Positions 32,566 to 42,154 of a DNA stretch of 64,000 bases are shown here, piece after piece. Made by a program: the position numbers and the translations under genes. This DNA comes from Actinomadura spongiicola (lineage in GTDB: Bacteria > Actinomycetota > Actinomycetes > Streptosporangiales > Streptosporangiaceae). Within the stretch, counting starts at the first letter, position 1. Each line of letters opens with the position of its first letter. The DNA lies in assembly GCF_003432485.1 (NCBI RefSeq), contig NZ_QVNQ01000003.1:310001-374000 (forward strand). Direction: 5' to 3'. Below the pieces are notes generated by a model. It was given only the letters and a program-made list of their open reading frames with translations. It had not been told where the DNA came from and searched no databases.

Positions 32566-34498
32566 CGATCGGACTCCTCTTCTGGGTTGCGGCCGCCGCC
32601 GGAGCTGCGGCCGGTCCCGCGCCGTCCTCCGGGGGAACGTCGGAGGGCGGTGGGGACGGCGGGGAGGACGGGGAGGTCGGGGTCGTCGGGGACTCGTCCG
32701 CCGGCGGGACCGGGCCGAGGTTGGCCAGCAGCCCGCCGGGGAGCACCTGGAGGACGCCGCGTTCGGCGAACCCGCGCGATGGCTCGGCGTCCTCGCGGAA
32801 CGTCCAGCCGCCGATCCGCGCGCCGGCGAGTGGGACCGTTCCGCCGCCGCGGCGGACCCCGAACGCGACCTCGGCGCGGGGCGCGGCGGCACCGCCGCAC
32901 GGCCGGACGGTGCCGGTGCGGCCGAGCGGGTCGCCCCGTTCGACGACGGCGCCGTCGCGCGGCTCCGCCGGCACGTCGCCGACGTGGTGGTAGGTGGTCG
33001 CGACGCCGCTCGGATGGATCACCATGAGCATCGCGTGACCCGCCGGGTCGGCGCAGAAGCGGTAGAGGTGACCGTCGCCGGACGCGAGGACGCGGCCGTC
33101 GCCGCCCGAGAACGCCAGCGACGCCAGCGGGCGCGGGGTCGCGGATCCGTCCGAGGTCGTCATCGACCACGCCTCGCCGATCTTCCACGGCAGCATCAAC
33201 TCGGCTCCGCCGCGTGCGCCCGTGACGACCGCGGCGGCCTGGGCGGCCGTGACCGTCGCGTACCGGCGCAGGGCCCTGGCCTCCGCGACCGGCATGACGT
33301 TCGTGGGGACGGCGCCGAGCAGGTCGTCGAACAGGCGCCCGCCGGACAGGGCGACCTGCCATTCCCGGCCCGTCCAGCGCGCCGCGTAGAACGCGACCTC
33401 GGGGTTCGCGGCGCTGGCGGCCGGGACGGGGATCGCGGTGGTGCCGAACACCCAGGTCTTGTCCGCGCTGGTCCGGGTGGTGCCCACGATCGGCGCCGCG
33501 TTGGGCGCGGCGCCGTAGGCGCGGCGGGCGGCGACGCCGCGCTGTTCCAGCGTCAGCTTCCGCACCCGCGTGGTGAGCAGCCGCAGGTCCGGGCCGCTTC
33601 GCGGGTCCGGCGCGCCGCTCTGACCGGGCCGGGGGTCCCGCCGCGCGGGATCGTCGGAGCCGCCGCCGGACTTCGGCGGCGTGAGCGCGCGCTCGGAGCC
33701 GATGGGGCCCGACGGCCCGCCGATGGGTCCGCCTTCCAGCAGGGCCCGCTCGGCGATGCCGAGCAGGGAGAGGCCGACGGCGGTGGACAGCACGATCGCG
33801 CCGATGCCGAGCCGGTCGCTCGGCCCCCGGCCGCGCCGCGGCCGCGCCTTCGGCCCCGGCCTCGGCGGGACGCCGTGCCGTGCCTGACGCTCCGCGCGTC
33901 GCCGCGGACGTGACCGCTCGGGCCCGGCGGTACGTTCGCCGCGCCGGGACCCGGCCCGGCGCGGCGGGGTCTCGCGGGAACGGTCTCGGCGCGGGGCGGG
34001 TCCGCCCATCCGCGCGTCGTTCCGCTCGGGCATGGCGCCGAGCCGTTCGGTCCGGGCGTCGAACCGGTCACCGCTGTCCCGCGGCGGTCCGCCCAGTGGG
34101 TCCGGTGGCCGTGTCGGGGTCTCGGGGGGCCGGTTGCGCGCACCGAACCGGTCGGTGCGCGCGTCGTACCGCCGTTCGTCCCACGCGTCGTTCCGCCGCG
34201 AACCGTCGTCCCGCCGTGGACGGGGTCGCGGTCGCCCAGCACGCCCGCGGGACCGTTCCGCCTCGGCCTTCTCGCGCCGTTTCGTCTCGCGCCGGCTCGG
34301 CCCGCGGCGGGACGATCGCCGTCCGCGCTCGAACCAGTCCGGCTGCTCCGACCACCAGGACCCCTCGGGCCACTGCGGCTCCTCGGACCTGGGCCCCTGC
34401 CGGGGCTCGGGTCTCGACGAGGGGCGCGGGGGCGTCTCGGCCCACCGTTCGGCATGCGTATCGTTCCGGGACGCATGCCCCATATCGCGTCGCGCCAT
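32546..34498 (-). CDS. LasA/M23-like envelope protein lacking zinc ligands (pseudo-peptidase)
   Basis: 650 residues if started at MARRDMGHASRND, which has AGGAGAGG before it; an alternative GTG at 34696 adds 66 residues without a clear signal. The first 230 residues are Arg/Pro/Glu-rich and cytosolic, one membrane helix follows, and the C-terminal 280 residues resemble the LasA branch of M23: FSGGDGRVLASGDGHLYRF, TTYHHVGD, LGRTGT, PCGG and IGGWTF. The three zinc ligands (His before the PW-SLDF block, Asp of SLDF, and last His of HVHF) read Ser/Thr, Ala (ASLAF) and Ala (AEVAF). It should be catalytically dead and may bind or regulate instead. Confidence 0.8.
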   Translation of the reverse strand: MARRDMGHASRNDTHAERWAETPPRPSSRPEPRQGPRSEEPQWPEGSWWSEQPDWFERGRRSSRRGPSRRETKRREKAEAERSRGRAGRPRPRPRRDDGSRRNDAWDERRYDARTDRFGARNRPPETPTRPPDPLGGPPRDSGDRFDARTERLGAMPERNDARMGGPAPRRDRSRETPPRRAGSRRGERTAGPERSRPRRRAERQARHGVPPRPGPKARPRRGRGPSDRLGIGAIVLSTAVGLSLLGIAERALLEGGPIGGPSGPIGSERALTPPKSGGGSDDPARRDPRPGQSGAPDPRSGPDLRLLTTRVRKLTLEQRGVAARRAYGAAPNAAPIVGTTRTSADKTWVFGTTAIPVPAASAANPEVAFYAARWTGREWQVALSGGRLFDDLLGAVPTNVMPVAEARALRRYATVTAAQAAAVVTGARGGAELMLPWKIGEAWSMTTSDGSATPRPLASLAFSGGDGRVLASGDGHLYRFCADPAGHAMLMVIHPSGVATTYHHVGDVPAEPRDGAVVERGDPLGRTGTVRPCGGAAAPRAEVAFGVRRGGGTVPLAGARIGGWTFREDAEPSRGFAERGVLQVLPGGLLANLGPVPPADESPTTPTSPSSPPSPPPSDVPPEDGAGPAAAPAAAATQKRSPIGENSPQ

Positions 34499-34807
34499 GC
34501 CCTCTCCTGTGGAGGAGACGGAGGGCTCGGCGAACGCCGGTCGGCTCCGTGCCGTCAGGCTGCTCGCCCGGCGGCGGTCCCGCTGAGACATCGGGTACCG
34601 CGGTACGGGAGCCCGCTCGCTCCAACCGCGTTCCCCGAGCGGATCTCCATTCGGATCCGCTCGATCACTCCGGGGAGCATACGCCCCATGAGTCACTCAG
34701 ACGCGCGTTGGTGCGAAAAAACGTGCCATCCCCATCTCGCGGTCGATCCGTTCTCCCCTCCAGTACGCGCGAACCGCGTGACGCGTTCACGCGTCCGCGC
34801 GATGAGT

Positions 34808-36349
34808 TCAGCGCGGTTTCTGGAGGAAGCGGGCCGCCAGCGGCACCGCCACCTTCGGGCCCGAGCCGCCCGCCTCGACGAAGACCGAGAACGCGATGTC
34901 GTCGCGGTAGCCGATGAACCAGGCGTGCGACCGGCCGTCGCCGAGTTCGGCGGTGCCGGTCTTGCCCGCCGTGCCGTTCGGAAGACCGGCCCCGGCGGCG
35001 GTGCCGCCGGTGACGACCGCCGTCATCATCGTGCGGAGCGCCGCCGCCCCCGGCACCCCGCGGGGCTCCGGCGTCACTCCCCCGCCCTCGCGGATCAGCT
35101 TCGGCGACAGCAGCCGGGGCGACCGCCAGGACCCGTCCGCCACGGCCGCGGCGACCGACGCCATCAGCAGCGGGCTCGCCTCGACCCGGCCCTGCCCGAT
35201 CGCCGCCTCCGCCAGTTCGGCGCCGTTCCGCGGCTCGGGGAAACTTCCGTCCACGGCGTTCACCCCGGGGGTGATCGGCACTCCGAAGCCGAAGCGGCGG
35301 GCGCTCGCCGCCAGCCTGTCCGCGCCGAGCCCTTCGACCGCGAGCCGCGCGAACGTCGTGTTGCAGGACGCGGCGAACGCGCCCCGCAGCGTCGTCCGGC
35401 CGAGCGCGTGGTCCTCGTCGTTGCGGATGGTGCGTTGCGCCGTGACCACGGAGGCCGGGCAGTCCGCCGCGGTCCCGGCGCCGGAGCCGTCCGCGACCAG
35501 CGCGCCCGCCGTCACCACCTTGAACGTCGACCCGGGCGGGTAGCGGCCGATGATGGCGCCGAGTCCGCCGAGCCCGTCCGCCACGGCGAGGATCTCGCCG
35601 CTCTTCGACCGGACCGCCACGATCGCTGCCCGTTCCGGGGCGGACTCCAGCGCCTTCTCCGCCGCCGCCTGGACCCGCCGGTCCAGCGTCGTCTCGATCT
35701 TTCGGCCCTTCTCGACGCCGAACAGCTTCACCCGCTGCGGTCGCCCGCCGTCGTCACGAAGTTCGACCGCCCAGGCGGTCTGCTCCTCGGCCGCGTCGAG
35801 CCGGGACGCGATGCCGGCGATATAGGGGGCGAGCGTTCCGTCGTCCGGCAGCGGCCGCCCGTCCCGCGCGGTCAGGGACAGGGCGGGGACGTTCACCTGC
35901 CGCATCGCCCACTGGCCGTCGCCTCTCAGCCCCGGATACAGCGTCGCGGGCGACCACAGGACACGCCACCGCCCCTCCCGCCGTCCGAGCCGCAGTTCCG
36001 AGGTGAACGACCAATCCCCCTGCCCGGCGAGATTGCGTCTCACCAGATAGTCAACACGGGCGTCGTCCGGCCCGGACCGGACGACGGGACCCGGCTTCAA
36101 CTCGATGGTGGTGACCGCGAGCCCGTCCGACAGCGCCTTGTGCTGCGCGGCGAAGCTCGCGGGCGGATCGGTGACGAACCCGCGCATCTTCTCCAGGTCC
36201 CCGTTCCGCCACGCCGCGAAGTATCCGGCCGTGACCCGCTCGGCGGTGTCGGCGTCCTTGTCGGGACGCAGCATCCAGCCCGCCACGAGACCCGCCACCA
36301 TGACGACCGCTAACAGCCCGGCCAGCACCGCCACGCCCCGATACCGCAT
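34808..36349 (-). CDS. Penicillin-binding protein (MecA_N/NTF2-like plus transpeptidase)
   Basis: 513 residues. Signal anchor (about 5-27), NTF2-like MecA_N domain (about 35-150) with the YFAAWRNGDLEKM start, a short linker, and a class B transpeptidase (about 220-510) with active-site STFK, SCN in AASCNTTFA, and KTG in AGKTGTAE. All three catalytic motifs are intact. The PBP dimerisation domain typical of FtsI/PbpA is reduced. It cross-links peptidoglycan outside the membrane. PBPs with MecA_N domains can have low beta-lactam affinity, which I infer only from architecture. Confidence 0.92.
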   Translation of the reverse strand: MRYRGVAVLAGLLAVVMVAGLVAGWMLRPDKDADTAERVTAGYFAAWRNGDLEKMRGFVTDPPASFAAQHKALSDGLAVTTIELKPGPVVRSGPDDARVDYLVRRNLAGQGDWSFTSELRLGRREGRWRVLWSPATLYPGLRGDGQWAMRQVNVPALSLTARDGRPLPDDGTLAPYIAGIASRLDAAEEQTAWAVELRDDGGRPQRVKLFGVEKGRKIETTLDRRVQAAAEKALESAPERAAIVAVRSKSGEILAVADGLGGLGAIIGRYPPGSTFKVVTAGALVADGSGAGTAADCPASVVTAQRTIRNDEDHALGRTTLRGAFAASCNTTFARLAVEGLGADRLAASARRFGFGVPITPGVNAVDGSFPEPRNGAELAEAAIGQGRVEASPLLMASVAAAVADGSWRSPRLLSPKLIREGGGVTPEPRGVPGAAALRTMMTAVVTGGTAAGAGLPNGTAGKTGTAELGDGRSHAWFIGYRDDIAFSVFVEAGGSGPKVAVPLAARFLQKPR

Positions 36350-36482
36350 CCGTCCACCTCCACCTACCGACTGACATCGATGATGATCATCTCAGTGTCC
36401 GGATGTTCGTACATGAAATGGAACGCGGCAATCACTACTATTTGGGGAATGCCGTCATCCTTCTGACCTGACGGCCCGTGTT

Positions 36483-37607
36483 TCAAAAAGTGAGAAGCGT
36501 GTCCAGGCGGGCCGACTGGGTCTCCCAGCGCCATTCGCCTTCGATCCAGAATCGCCCCTTCTCACCCATTCGGCGGGCCAGGTCAGGGTCGGAGAGCAGG
36601 GCGGTGACGGCCTCGGCGACCCGGGGAACGGAACGCCCCGGCACGACGAGCCCGGTCTCCCCGTGCAGGACGGCGTCGGGCGCGCCGCCGGAGTCCCCGG
36701 CCACGACGGGAAGGCCGGTGGCCGACGCCTCCAGGTAGACGATCCCGAGGCCCTCCACGTCCAGACCGCGACGGCGGGTGCGGCACGGCATCGCGAACAC
36801 GTCGCCCGCGTCGTAGTGGGCGGGGAGCTCGTCCCACGGGACGCCGCCGGTGAACACGACCGACCCGTCCACGCCGAGGGAGACGGCGAGGCGCCGCAGG
36901 GCGGGAAGATAGGGGCCGCCGCCGACGATGAGGAGCGCCGCGTCCGGGACCGCGCGCAGGACGCGCGGCCACGCGTGGAGCAGGGCGTCCTGGCCCTTGC
37001 GCGGCACCAGGCGGGACACGCACACCGCCACCGGACGGTCCGACAGGCCGTGCCGGGCCCTGATCTCGGCGCCGCCCGCGCCGGGACGGAAGACCTTGTC
37101 GTCCACGCCGGGCGCCAGGCGGGCCATGCGCGCCGCGGCCTCCGGGGACAGCGCGTCCGCCATCCGGGATCGGGTGTACTCGCCGAGGTAGGTCAGCGCG
37201 TCCACCGCGTCCCCGATACGGCCGAGGAGGTTCCGCGCGACCGGCAGGGACGCCCAGCCCGCCTCGTGGCCGTGCGTGATCCCGACGAGCCGCGCGGCGC
37301 CGCGCCGCCGCAGCGCCGGGGCCAGCAGGCCGAGCGGCGCCGCCGCCCCGAACACCACCGAGTCGCAGCCCTCCGCGCGCAGGACGTCCCCCGCCCGGCG
37401 CAGCACGGTCGGCTCGGGCAGCATCAGCGGGCCCGGGTGCCGGACGACCGGGAACGGCTGCTCCGCGTCGAACGCCGCCGCGCCCTTCCACGCCGGGGCG
37501 TACACGACCACCGCGCCGGGCGGGCGCCGCGCCGCGAGGCCGTGGACGAACGCCTGGATGCCGCCCGGGCGGGGCGGGAAGTCGTTGGTGACGAACAGGG
37601 TCCTCAT
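36483..37607 (-). CDS. pimB: GT4 glycosyltransferase, PimB-like (phosphatidylinositol mannosyltransferase)
   Basis: 374 residues, GT-B fold. N-terminal FVTNDFPPRPGGIQAFV is the acceptor-site glycine loop of PimB enzymes; GITHGHEAGWASLP, SRLVPRKGQD and the donor-binding EGLGIVYLEASATGLPVV with the E-x7-E motif follow. PimB adds the second mannose to phosphatidylinositol mannosides. Location between the fadD15-like gene and the NlpC/trpD/qcr block matches mycobacterial pimB (Rv2188c), although here an 8-kb accessory segment separates it from fadD. Stops 40-odd bases after the PBP gene start. Confidence 0.88.
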   Translation of the reverse strand: MRTLFVTNDFPPRPGGIQAFVHGLAARRPPGAVVVYAPAWKGAAAFDAEQPFPVVRHPGPLMLPEPTVLRRAGDVLRAEGCDSVVFGAAAPLGLLAPALRRRGAARLVGITHGHEAGWASLPVARNLLGRIGDAVDALTYLGEYTRSRMADALSPEAAARMARLAPGVDDKVFRPGAGGAEIRARHGLSDRPVAVCVSRLVPRKGQDALLHAWPRVLRAVPDAALLIVGGGPYLPALRRLAVSLGVDGSVVFTGGVPWDELPAHYDAGDVFAMPCRTRRRGLDVEGLGIVYLEASATGLPVVAGDSGGAPDAVLHGETGLVVPGRSVPRVAEAVTALLSDPDLARRMGEKGRFWIEGEWRWETQSARLDTLLTF

Positions 37608-37641
37608 CGTCGGTCCAGCGGTCGTCCGTCCAGCATAGGAA

Positions 37642-37676
37642 GGGGCCCGGCGCCGTCGTGACGGCGCCGGGCCCCC
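37642..37676. terminator. Very strong hairpin between qcrB and pimB
   Basis: A 16-bp perfect stem: arms at 37642-37657 and 37660-37675, beginning GGGGCCCGGCGCCG on the left, with two unpaired bases. There is no T-tract on either strand, as is common for actinomycete terminators. It lies 14 bases after the qcrB stop and 34 bases before the pimB start on the same strand, so it separates the two units. Confidence 0.75.
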
Positions 37677-37689
37677 GAGGGTCTCCGGG

Positions 37690-39315
37690 TCAGTGCTTGA
37701 CCTGGGAGTCCGATCCGCTCTCGATCGCCTCGTGCTCGCCGTGCCCGTGCTCCTCGACGGGGATGTCGTCGAAGGTCCACGCGCGGCTCAGCCGCGACCG
37801 CAGATGCCCGATCGGGCCCTTGGCGCCGGGAGCGGGGACGCCCCTGGCGTCCCGCGCGGGCGCCTCCGGCCGGGCGTTCTCCTTCGACAGCAGGACGATC
37901 TTCTCCTCCTCGCGCGGCGCCTCGTGCCGCTCGGAGAACCCGCCCTCCGGCGACATCATGATGACGCCGCTCTCCACGCCGTGGCCGATGACGTCGGCGT
38001 CCCGGCGCTGGAGGCCCAGGCAGATCCGCTTCGTGATGATGAACGCCACGATCGGACCCAGGATGACCGTCACACGGAAGAACCACGTCGTGGCGAACAG
38101 CGACACGTGGAACCGCTCGGCGAGGACGTCGTTCGCGCCGGCGAGCCACAGCAGCCCGTAGAACGTCACGGCGGCGATACCGGTCGCGGTGCGGACCGGG
38201 GCGTTGCGGGGCCGGGTGTTGACATGGTGCTGGCGTTTGTCGCCGGTGATCCACGCCTCGATGAACGGCCAGGCCATCGCGCCGCCGAAGACGATGCCGA
38301 GCGGCAGCGTCGCCGGGATCAGCACGTTGAAGCTGACCGTGTGGCCCCACGCGCTGATCTCCCAGCCCGGCATGATCCGCAGGGCGCCTTCCAGGACGCC
38401 CATGTACCAGTCCGGTTGGGAACCGGACGAGATCGCGCCGGGATCGTACGGGCCGAACAACCAGATCGGGTTGATCTGCGCGAACGCTCCGAGCAGCGCC
38501 GTGACCCCGAAGGTGAACAGGAAGTACGCGCCCGTCTTGGCCATGAACACCGGGTAGAACGGGTAGCCGTACACCTGCTTCTCGGACTGGTTCTTGACCG
38601 GCATCGCCGTGTGCTTCTGATGCCACATGATCATCATGTGGGCGGTGACCAATCCGAGGATCAGACCCGGTATCAGCAGGATGTGCAGCACGTAGAGGCG
38701 CGGGATGATGTCCTGGCCGGGGAACTCACCGCCGAACAGGAACATGTACCCGTAGGTGCCGACCAGCGGGATCGACTCCAGGACGCCCTGGGTGATCCGC
38801 AGACCGGTGCCGGACAGCAGGTCGTCGGGCAGCGAGTACCCGAACAGGCCCTCCAGCATGCCGATCATGAACATGTTGATGCCGATGAGCCAGTTCAGCT
38901 CGCGCGGCTTGCGGTACGCGCCGGTGAAGAACACCCGCAGCATGTGCGCCAGGATCGACGCCATGAACAGGATCGCGGCCCAGTGGTGGATCTGCCTCAT
39001 CAGCAGACCGCCGCGCACGTCGAAGCTGATGTGCAGCGTCGAGGCGTAGGCCTCGGACATCTTCACGCCCTGGAGCTTCGTGTACGAGCCATCGTACACG
39101 ACCTCCTTCATGCTCGGCTGGAACCAGAGCGTCAGGAACGTCCCGGTCAGCAGCAGGATGACGAAGGAGTACAGGGCGATCTCGCCCAGCATGAACGACC
39201 AGTGGTCCGGGAAGACCTTCTTGACGTTGCGCCGGAAGAAGGTCGTGGAACCGAGCCGCTCGTCGATGAAGCCGAGCGTGCCCTCGATCGCCTTCGGTGC
39301 GGTCGTGTCGCTCAT
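37690..39315 (-). CDS. qcrB: Cytochrome bc1 complex cytochrome b subunit QcrB
   Basis: 541 residues. Eight or nine helices carry the two heme b sites: RQIHHWAAILFMASILAHMLRVFFTGAYRKPRE in pieces, and HILLIPGLILGLVTAHMM. The Qo-site block is SSGSQPDWYMG preceded by NPIWLFGPYDPG, the actinobacterial equivalent of PEWY. A 110-residue cytosolic C-terminal extension is typical of actinobacterial QcrB. Target site of Q203-type inhibitors in mycobacteria. Start overlaps the qcrA stop by 4 bases. Confidence 0.96.
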   Translation of the reverse strand: MSDTTAPKAIEGTLGFIDERLGSTTFFRRNVKKVFPDHWSFMLGEIALYSFVILLLTGTFLTLWFQPSMKEVVYDGSYTKLQGVKMSEAYASTLHISFDVRGGLLMRQIHHWAAILFMASILAHMLRVFFTGAYRKPRELNWLIGINMFMIGMLEGLFGYSLPDDLLSGTGLRITQGVLESIPLVGTYGYMFLFGGEFPGQDIIPRLYVLHILLIPGLILGLVTAHMMIMWHQKHTAMPVKNQSEKQVYGYPFYPVFMAKTGAYFLFTFGVTALLGAFAQINPIWLFGPYDPGAISSGSQPDWYMGVLEGALRIMPGWEISAWGHTVSFNVLIPATLPLGIVFGGAMAWPFIEAWITGDKRQHHVNTRPRNAPVRTATGIAAVTFYGLLWLAGANDVLAERFHVSLFATTWFFRVTVILGPIVAFIITKRICLGLQRRDADVIGHGVESGVIMMSPEGGFSERHEAPREEEKIVLLSKENARPEAPARDARGVPAPGAKGPIGHLRSRLSRAWTFDDIPVEEHGHGEHEAIESGSDSQVKH

Positions 39316-40442
39316 CCGCGCTCCCAGAAGCTCGGTCCGACCGGCTCGTGATAATCGCTGGTCGCGATGATGTACCCGTCCTCCACCGACAGCGGAAGCT
39401 GCGGCAGCGGCCGCGCCGCCGGACCGAAGATCACCTTCGCGGCGTCGGTGGCGTCGAAGGTGGACTGGTGGCACGGGCACAGGATGTGGTGCGTGGTCTG
39501 CTCGTACAGCGCGGCCGGGCAGCCGACGTGCGTGCACACCTTGGAGTACGCCACGATCCCGTTGACGTGCCAGTTCTCGCGTCCCTTGGCGGGCTTGAAC
39601 TGGTCCGCGGGGACGTTGATCAGGATGGTGACCGCCTTGGCGTTCTGCGTGAGCACCTCGTCCTCGGGCACGTGCTCCTCGACGCCCTCCGGCAGCACGG
39701 TGATCATGCTGCCGGGGGTGGCGAAGTCGCTGACCCGCAGCGGGCGGTGGGTGCCGTCCACGACCAGGCGGACGCCCTTCTTGCCCTCCTGCTGCGCCCG
39801 CCGCACGGCCTCGCCCCAGTAGGTGTGGCGGAGCCGCTTCTCCGGCAGCGGGCCGAGGTCGCGCAGCAGCACCAGCGGCGCCAGGCCGAGCGGCGCGGCG
39901 GCCAGCAGCAGAGTGCGGCGCAGCAGCGGCCGCTTGGTGATGCCGCTGTCCTCGGCGCCCTCCATGAAGTCGCGGGCGAAGGCGGCCCTGGACTCCTCGT
40001 CGGACACCAGCTCGTGCCGCTCCTGGACGATCGGCTTGCTGGTCATCAACCGGCGCACCCAGATCGTCACACCGGCGGCCAGCGCCAGGAACGACAGCGC
40101 CATCGTCCCGCCGAGCCAGAAGTTGGACTCGCGGGCGCGCAGCACGCCGTGCATGCCGCCGTCCCGGCCGCTCCACCCGATGAAGTAGGCGATGAACGTC
40201 ACGCTGGACGCGAACGCCACCAGGAACAGGGTCGCGACGACCCGCTCCGCCCGCTTCATCGACGCCTCGTCGAGCTGCTCGCCCACCCCGGCGGGCGCCG
40301 AGATGTCGTCCTCGGCGAGCAGGGCCTTCTCCTTCGCGGGGGACGGCGTGCCGACGATCCGCTCGCGCCGGGCGCCGCCCTCGCGGGCGTCCTCCTCGCG
40401 GGGTTCCTGGCCGCCCGCGGTGTCCTTGTTGTCGTCGCTCAT
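39312..40442 (-). CDS. qcrA: Rieske iron-sulfur subunit QcrA
   Basis: 376 residues from MSDDNKDTAGG at 40442; the longer in-frame extension is the shadow of qcrC. Acidic N-terminus, three membrane helices (about 90-110, 130-150, 200-220) as in actinobacteria rather than one, and a Rieske fold with the cluster motifs CTHVGCP and CPCHQS. The chain ends in the usual FGPAARPLPQLPL block. Part of the menaquinol:cytochrome c arm of the bcc-aa3 supercomplex. ATGA overlaps both neighbours. Confidence 0.96.
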   Translation of the reverse strand: MSDDNKDTAGGQEPREEDAREGGARRERIVGTPSPAKEKALLAEDDISAPAGVGEQLDEASMKRAERVVATLFLVAFASSVTFIAYFIGWSGRDGGMHGVLRARESNFWLGGTMALSFLALAAGVTIWVRRLMTSKPIVQERHELVSDEESRAAFARDFMEGAEDSGITKRPLLRRTLLLAAAPLGLAPLVLLRDLGPLPEKRLRHTYWGEAVRRAQQEGKKGVRLVVDGTHRPLRVSDFATPGSMITVLPEGVEEHVPEDEVLTQNAKAVTILINVPADQFKPAKGRENWHVNGIVAYSKVCTHVGCPAALYEQTTHHILCPCHQSTFDATDAAKVIFGPAARPLPQLPLSVEDGYIIATSDYHEPVGPSFWERG

Positions 40443-41371
40443 GACTTCTTCAGCTTCTTCGGCTTCTTCGCGGTGATCCACATGGCCGCCAGCACGAGCA
40501 GGCCGATTCCGATCAGCCAACCGGCCAGGCCCTCGCTCACCGGGCCGATGCGGCCGAGCCCGTTACCACCCGGGTTGGGCTCCTCGCGCGTCTGCACCAG
40601 GTAGGCGATGATCGCCTGCTTCTCCTTCGGCGTCAGCGTGGTGTCGTTGAACACCGGCATCGCCTGCGGGCCGGTCAGCATGGCCTCGTACATCTGGGTG
40701 GGCGTGACGTCGTCGCCGCTCAGCGGCGGCGCGTACTTGCCGCCCGTCAGCGCCCCGCCCTGGCCGGTGAAGCTGTGGCACTGGGCGCAGTTGGTGCGGA
40801 AGAGCTTGCCGCCGAGCGCGACGTCGCCCTTCTCCGGGTCGACGGCGGACGCGGGCGGGACCTCGGGGCCGCCGCCCAGCGACTGGATGAAGGCGTTCAG
40901 GTCGCGCAGGTTCTTCTCGGCCCGCGCCTTCTGCTTCTCGGCCGCCTCCCGCTCCTCGTGCTCCTCGTAGTCGGTCTTGATCGAGGTGTCGAACGGAGGG
41001 ATCGGCTCCTTGCGCGGAATCTGCGCGCCGGGGTTGGCCGCGGGCATGCGGCCCGTGCTGACCTGGAAGTCGACCGACGCGGCGCCGACACCGATGAGGC
41101 TCGGCGCGATCGGCTTGCCGTCGGCGTCCTTGGTGCCCTCGGCGTTCTGGCCGTGGCAGCTCGCGCAGTTCTTGTTGAACAGCTGCTGGCCGTTCTTCAG
41201 GTCCTGCGCGGCCTGGGCGCTGCTCGTCGCCTCGGCGCGGTCAGACTGCGGCGAGAACCCGGCGTAGATCACGCCGATCGCCGCCAGGGCCGCCAGCACG
41301 ACGGCGTAGCCCGCCCACGGGCGCCGTCGCCATGCGGTGATCCTTTTCACGGAAATCCCCGTTCGGGTCAT
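40439..41371 (-). CDS. qcrC: Di-heme cytochrome c subunit QcrC
   Basis: 310 residues. Signal anchor (about 18-40), two cytochrome c domains with CASCH (about 69-73) and CAQCH (about 199-203), Met ligands in GRMPAANP and QAMPVF, and a C-terminal membrane helix (about 283-303). This fused di-heme form replaces soluble cytochrome c in actinobacteria. Between IPRKEPIPPFD and AFIQSLGGGP there is an extra charged stretch of about 20 residues (EEHEEREAAEKQKARAE region) not typical of the family. ATG 41371 or GTG 41350 could be the start. Confidence 0.93.
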   Translation of the reverse strand: MTRTGISVKRITAWRRRPWAGYAVVLAALAAIGVIYAGFSPQSDRAEATSSAQAAQDLKNGQQLFNKNCASCHGQNAEGTKDADGKPIAPSLIGVGAASVDFQVSTGRMPAANPGAQIPRKEPIPPFDTSIKTDYEEHEEREAAEKQKARAEKNLRDLNAFIQSLGGGPEVPPASAVDPEKGDVALGGKLFRTNCAQCHSFTGQGGALTGGKYAPPLSGDDVTPTQMYEAMLTGPQAMPVFNDTTLTPKEKQAIIAYLVQTREEPNPGGNGLGRIGPVSEGLAGWLIGIGLLVLAAMWITAKKPKKLKKS

Positions 41372-41404
41372 GTCTGGTGGTCGGTCAGGGTCGTCTGGCG
41401 GTGG

Positions 41405-42091
41405 TCACAGGTCGAGCAGATAGACGGCCGAGAACAGGCCGATCCACACCACGTCGACGAAGTGCCAGTAGTAGGACACGACGATCGCGCTCGTCGCCTG
41501 CTCGTGCGTCCACCGTTTCGCGGCGTAGGTGCGCCCGAGGATGAACAGGAAGGCGATGAGGCCGCCGACGACGTGCAGGCCGTGGAAACCGGTCGCCAGA
41601 TAGAAGATCGAACCGTAGGCCGAGGACGAGAAGGTGAGGCCGTCCTTCGTGACCAGGTTGTAGTACTCGTACGCCTGGCCCGCGACGAAGTACGCGCCCA
41701 TGAGGAACGACAGGACGTACCACTCGCGCAGGCCCCAACGCCGGAAGTTCAAGAGGCCGCCGTCCCGGCCCACCTTGCCCGCCTCCGCCTTGAACACGCC
41801 CATCTGGCAGGTCACCGAGGACAGCACCAGGATGGTCGTGTTGACCGACGACAGCGGCAGGTCCAGCGGGGCGCCCGGCCACGCCTCTTCACCGGACTGG
41901 CCGATCGTCACGGAGCGGATCGTGAAGAACATCGCGAACAGCGCCGCGAAGAACATCAGCTCGGACGACAGCCAGACGATCGTCCCCACGCTGACCAGAT
42001 TGGGACGGTTCGCCCGTGCGTGAGGTGTTGTTTCAATCGCGGATGCTGTCACGGGCAGCATTATTGCGCCCCTATCCAGTGAGTGACGCAT
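41405..42091 (-). CDS. ctaE: Cytochrome c oxidase subunit III
   Basis: 228 residues from the ATG at 42091, behind a very strong GGAGGGGGG. Five helices; family motifs [48 protein letters not shown] and [20 protein letters not shown] with the conserved Glu and His. Followed 33 bases later by qcrC, so the oxidase subunit III and the bc1 complex are made together, while subunits I, II and IV are encoded 12-15 kb away. Confidence 0.96.
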   Translation of the reverse strand: MRHSLDRGAIMLPVTASAIETTPHARANRPNLVSVGTIVWLSSELMFFAALFAMFFTIRSVTIGQSGEEAWPGAPLDLPLSSVNTTILVLSSVTCQMGVFKAEAGKVGRDGGLLNFRRWGLREWYVLSFLMGAYFVAGQAYEYYNLVTKDGLTFSSSAYGSIFYLATGFHGLHVVGGLIAFLFILGRTYAAKRWTHEQATSAIVVSYYWHFVDVVWIGLFSAVYLLDL

Positions 42092-42154
42092 GACCCCCCT
42101 CCAAGGGTTCCCGCGCGTGTCCCGCGCGGCCCCGACCGGGTACCCTTCACGTCC

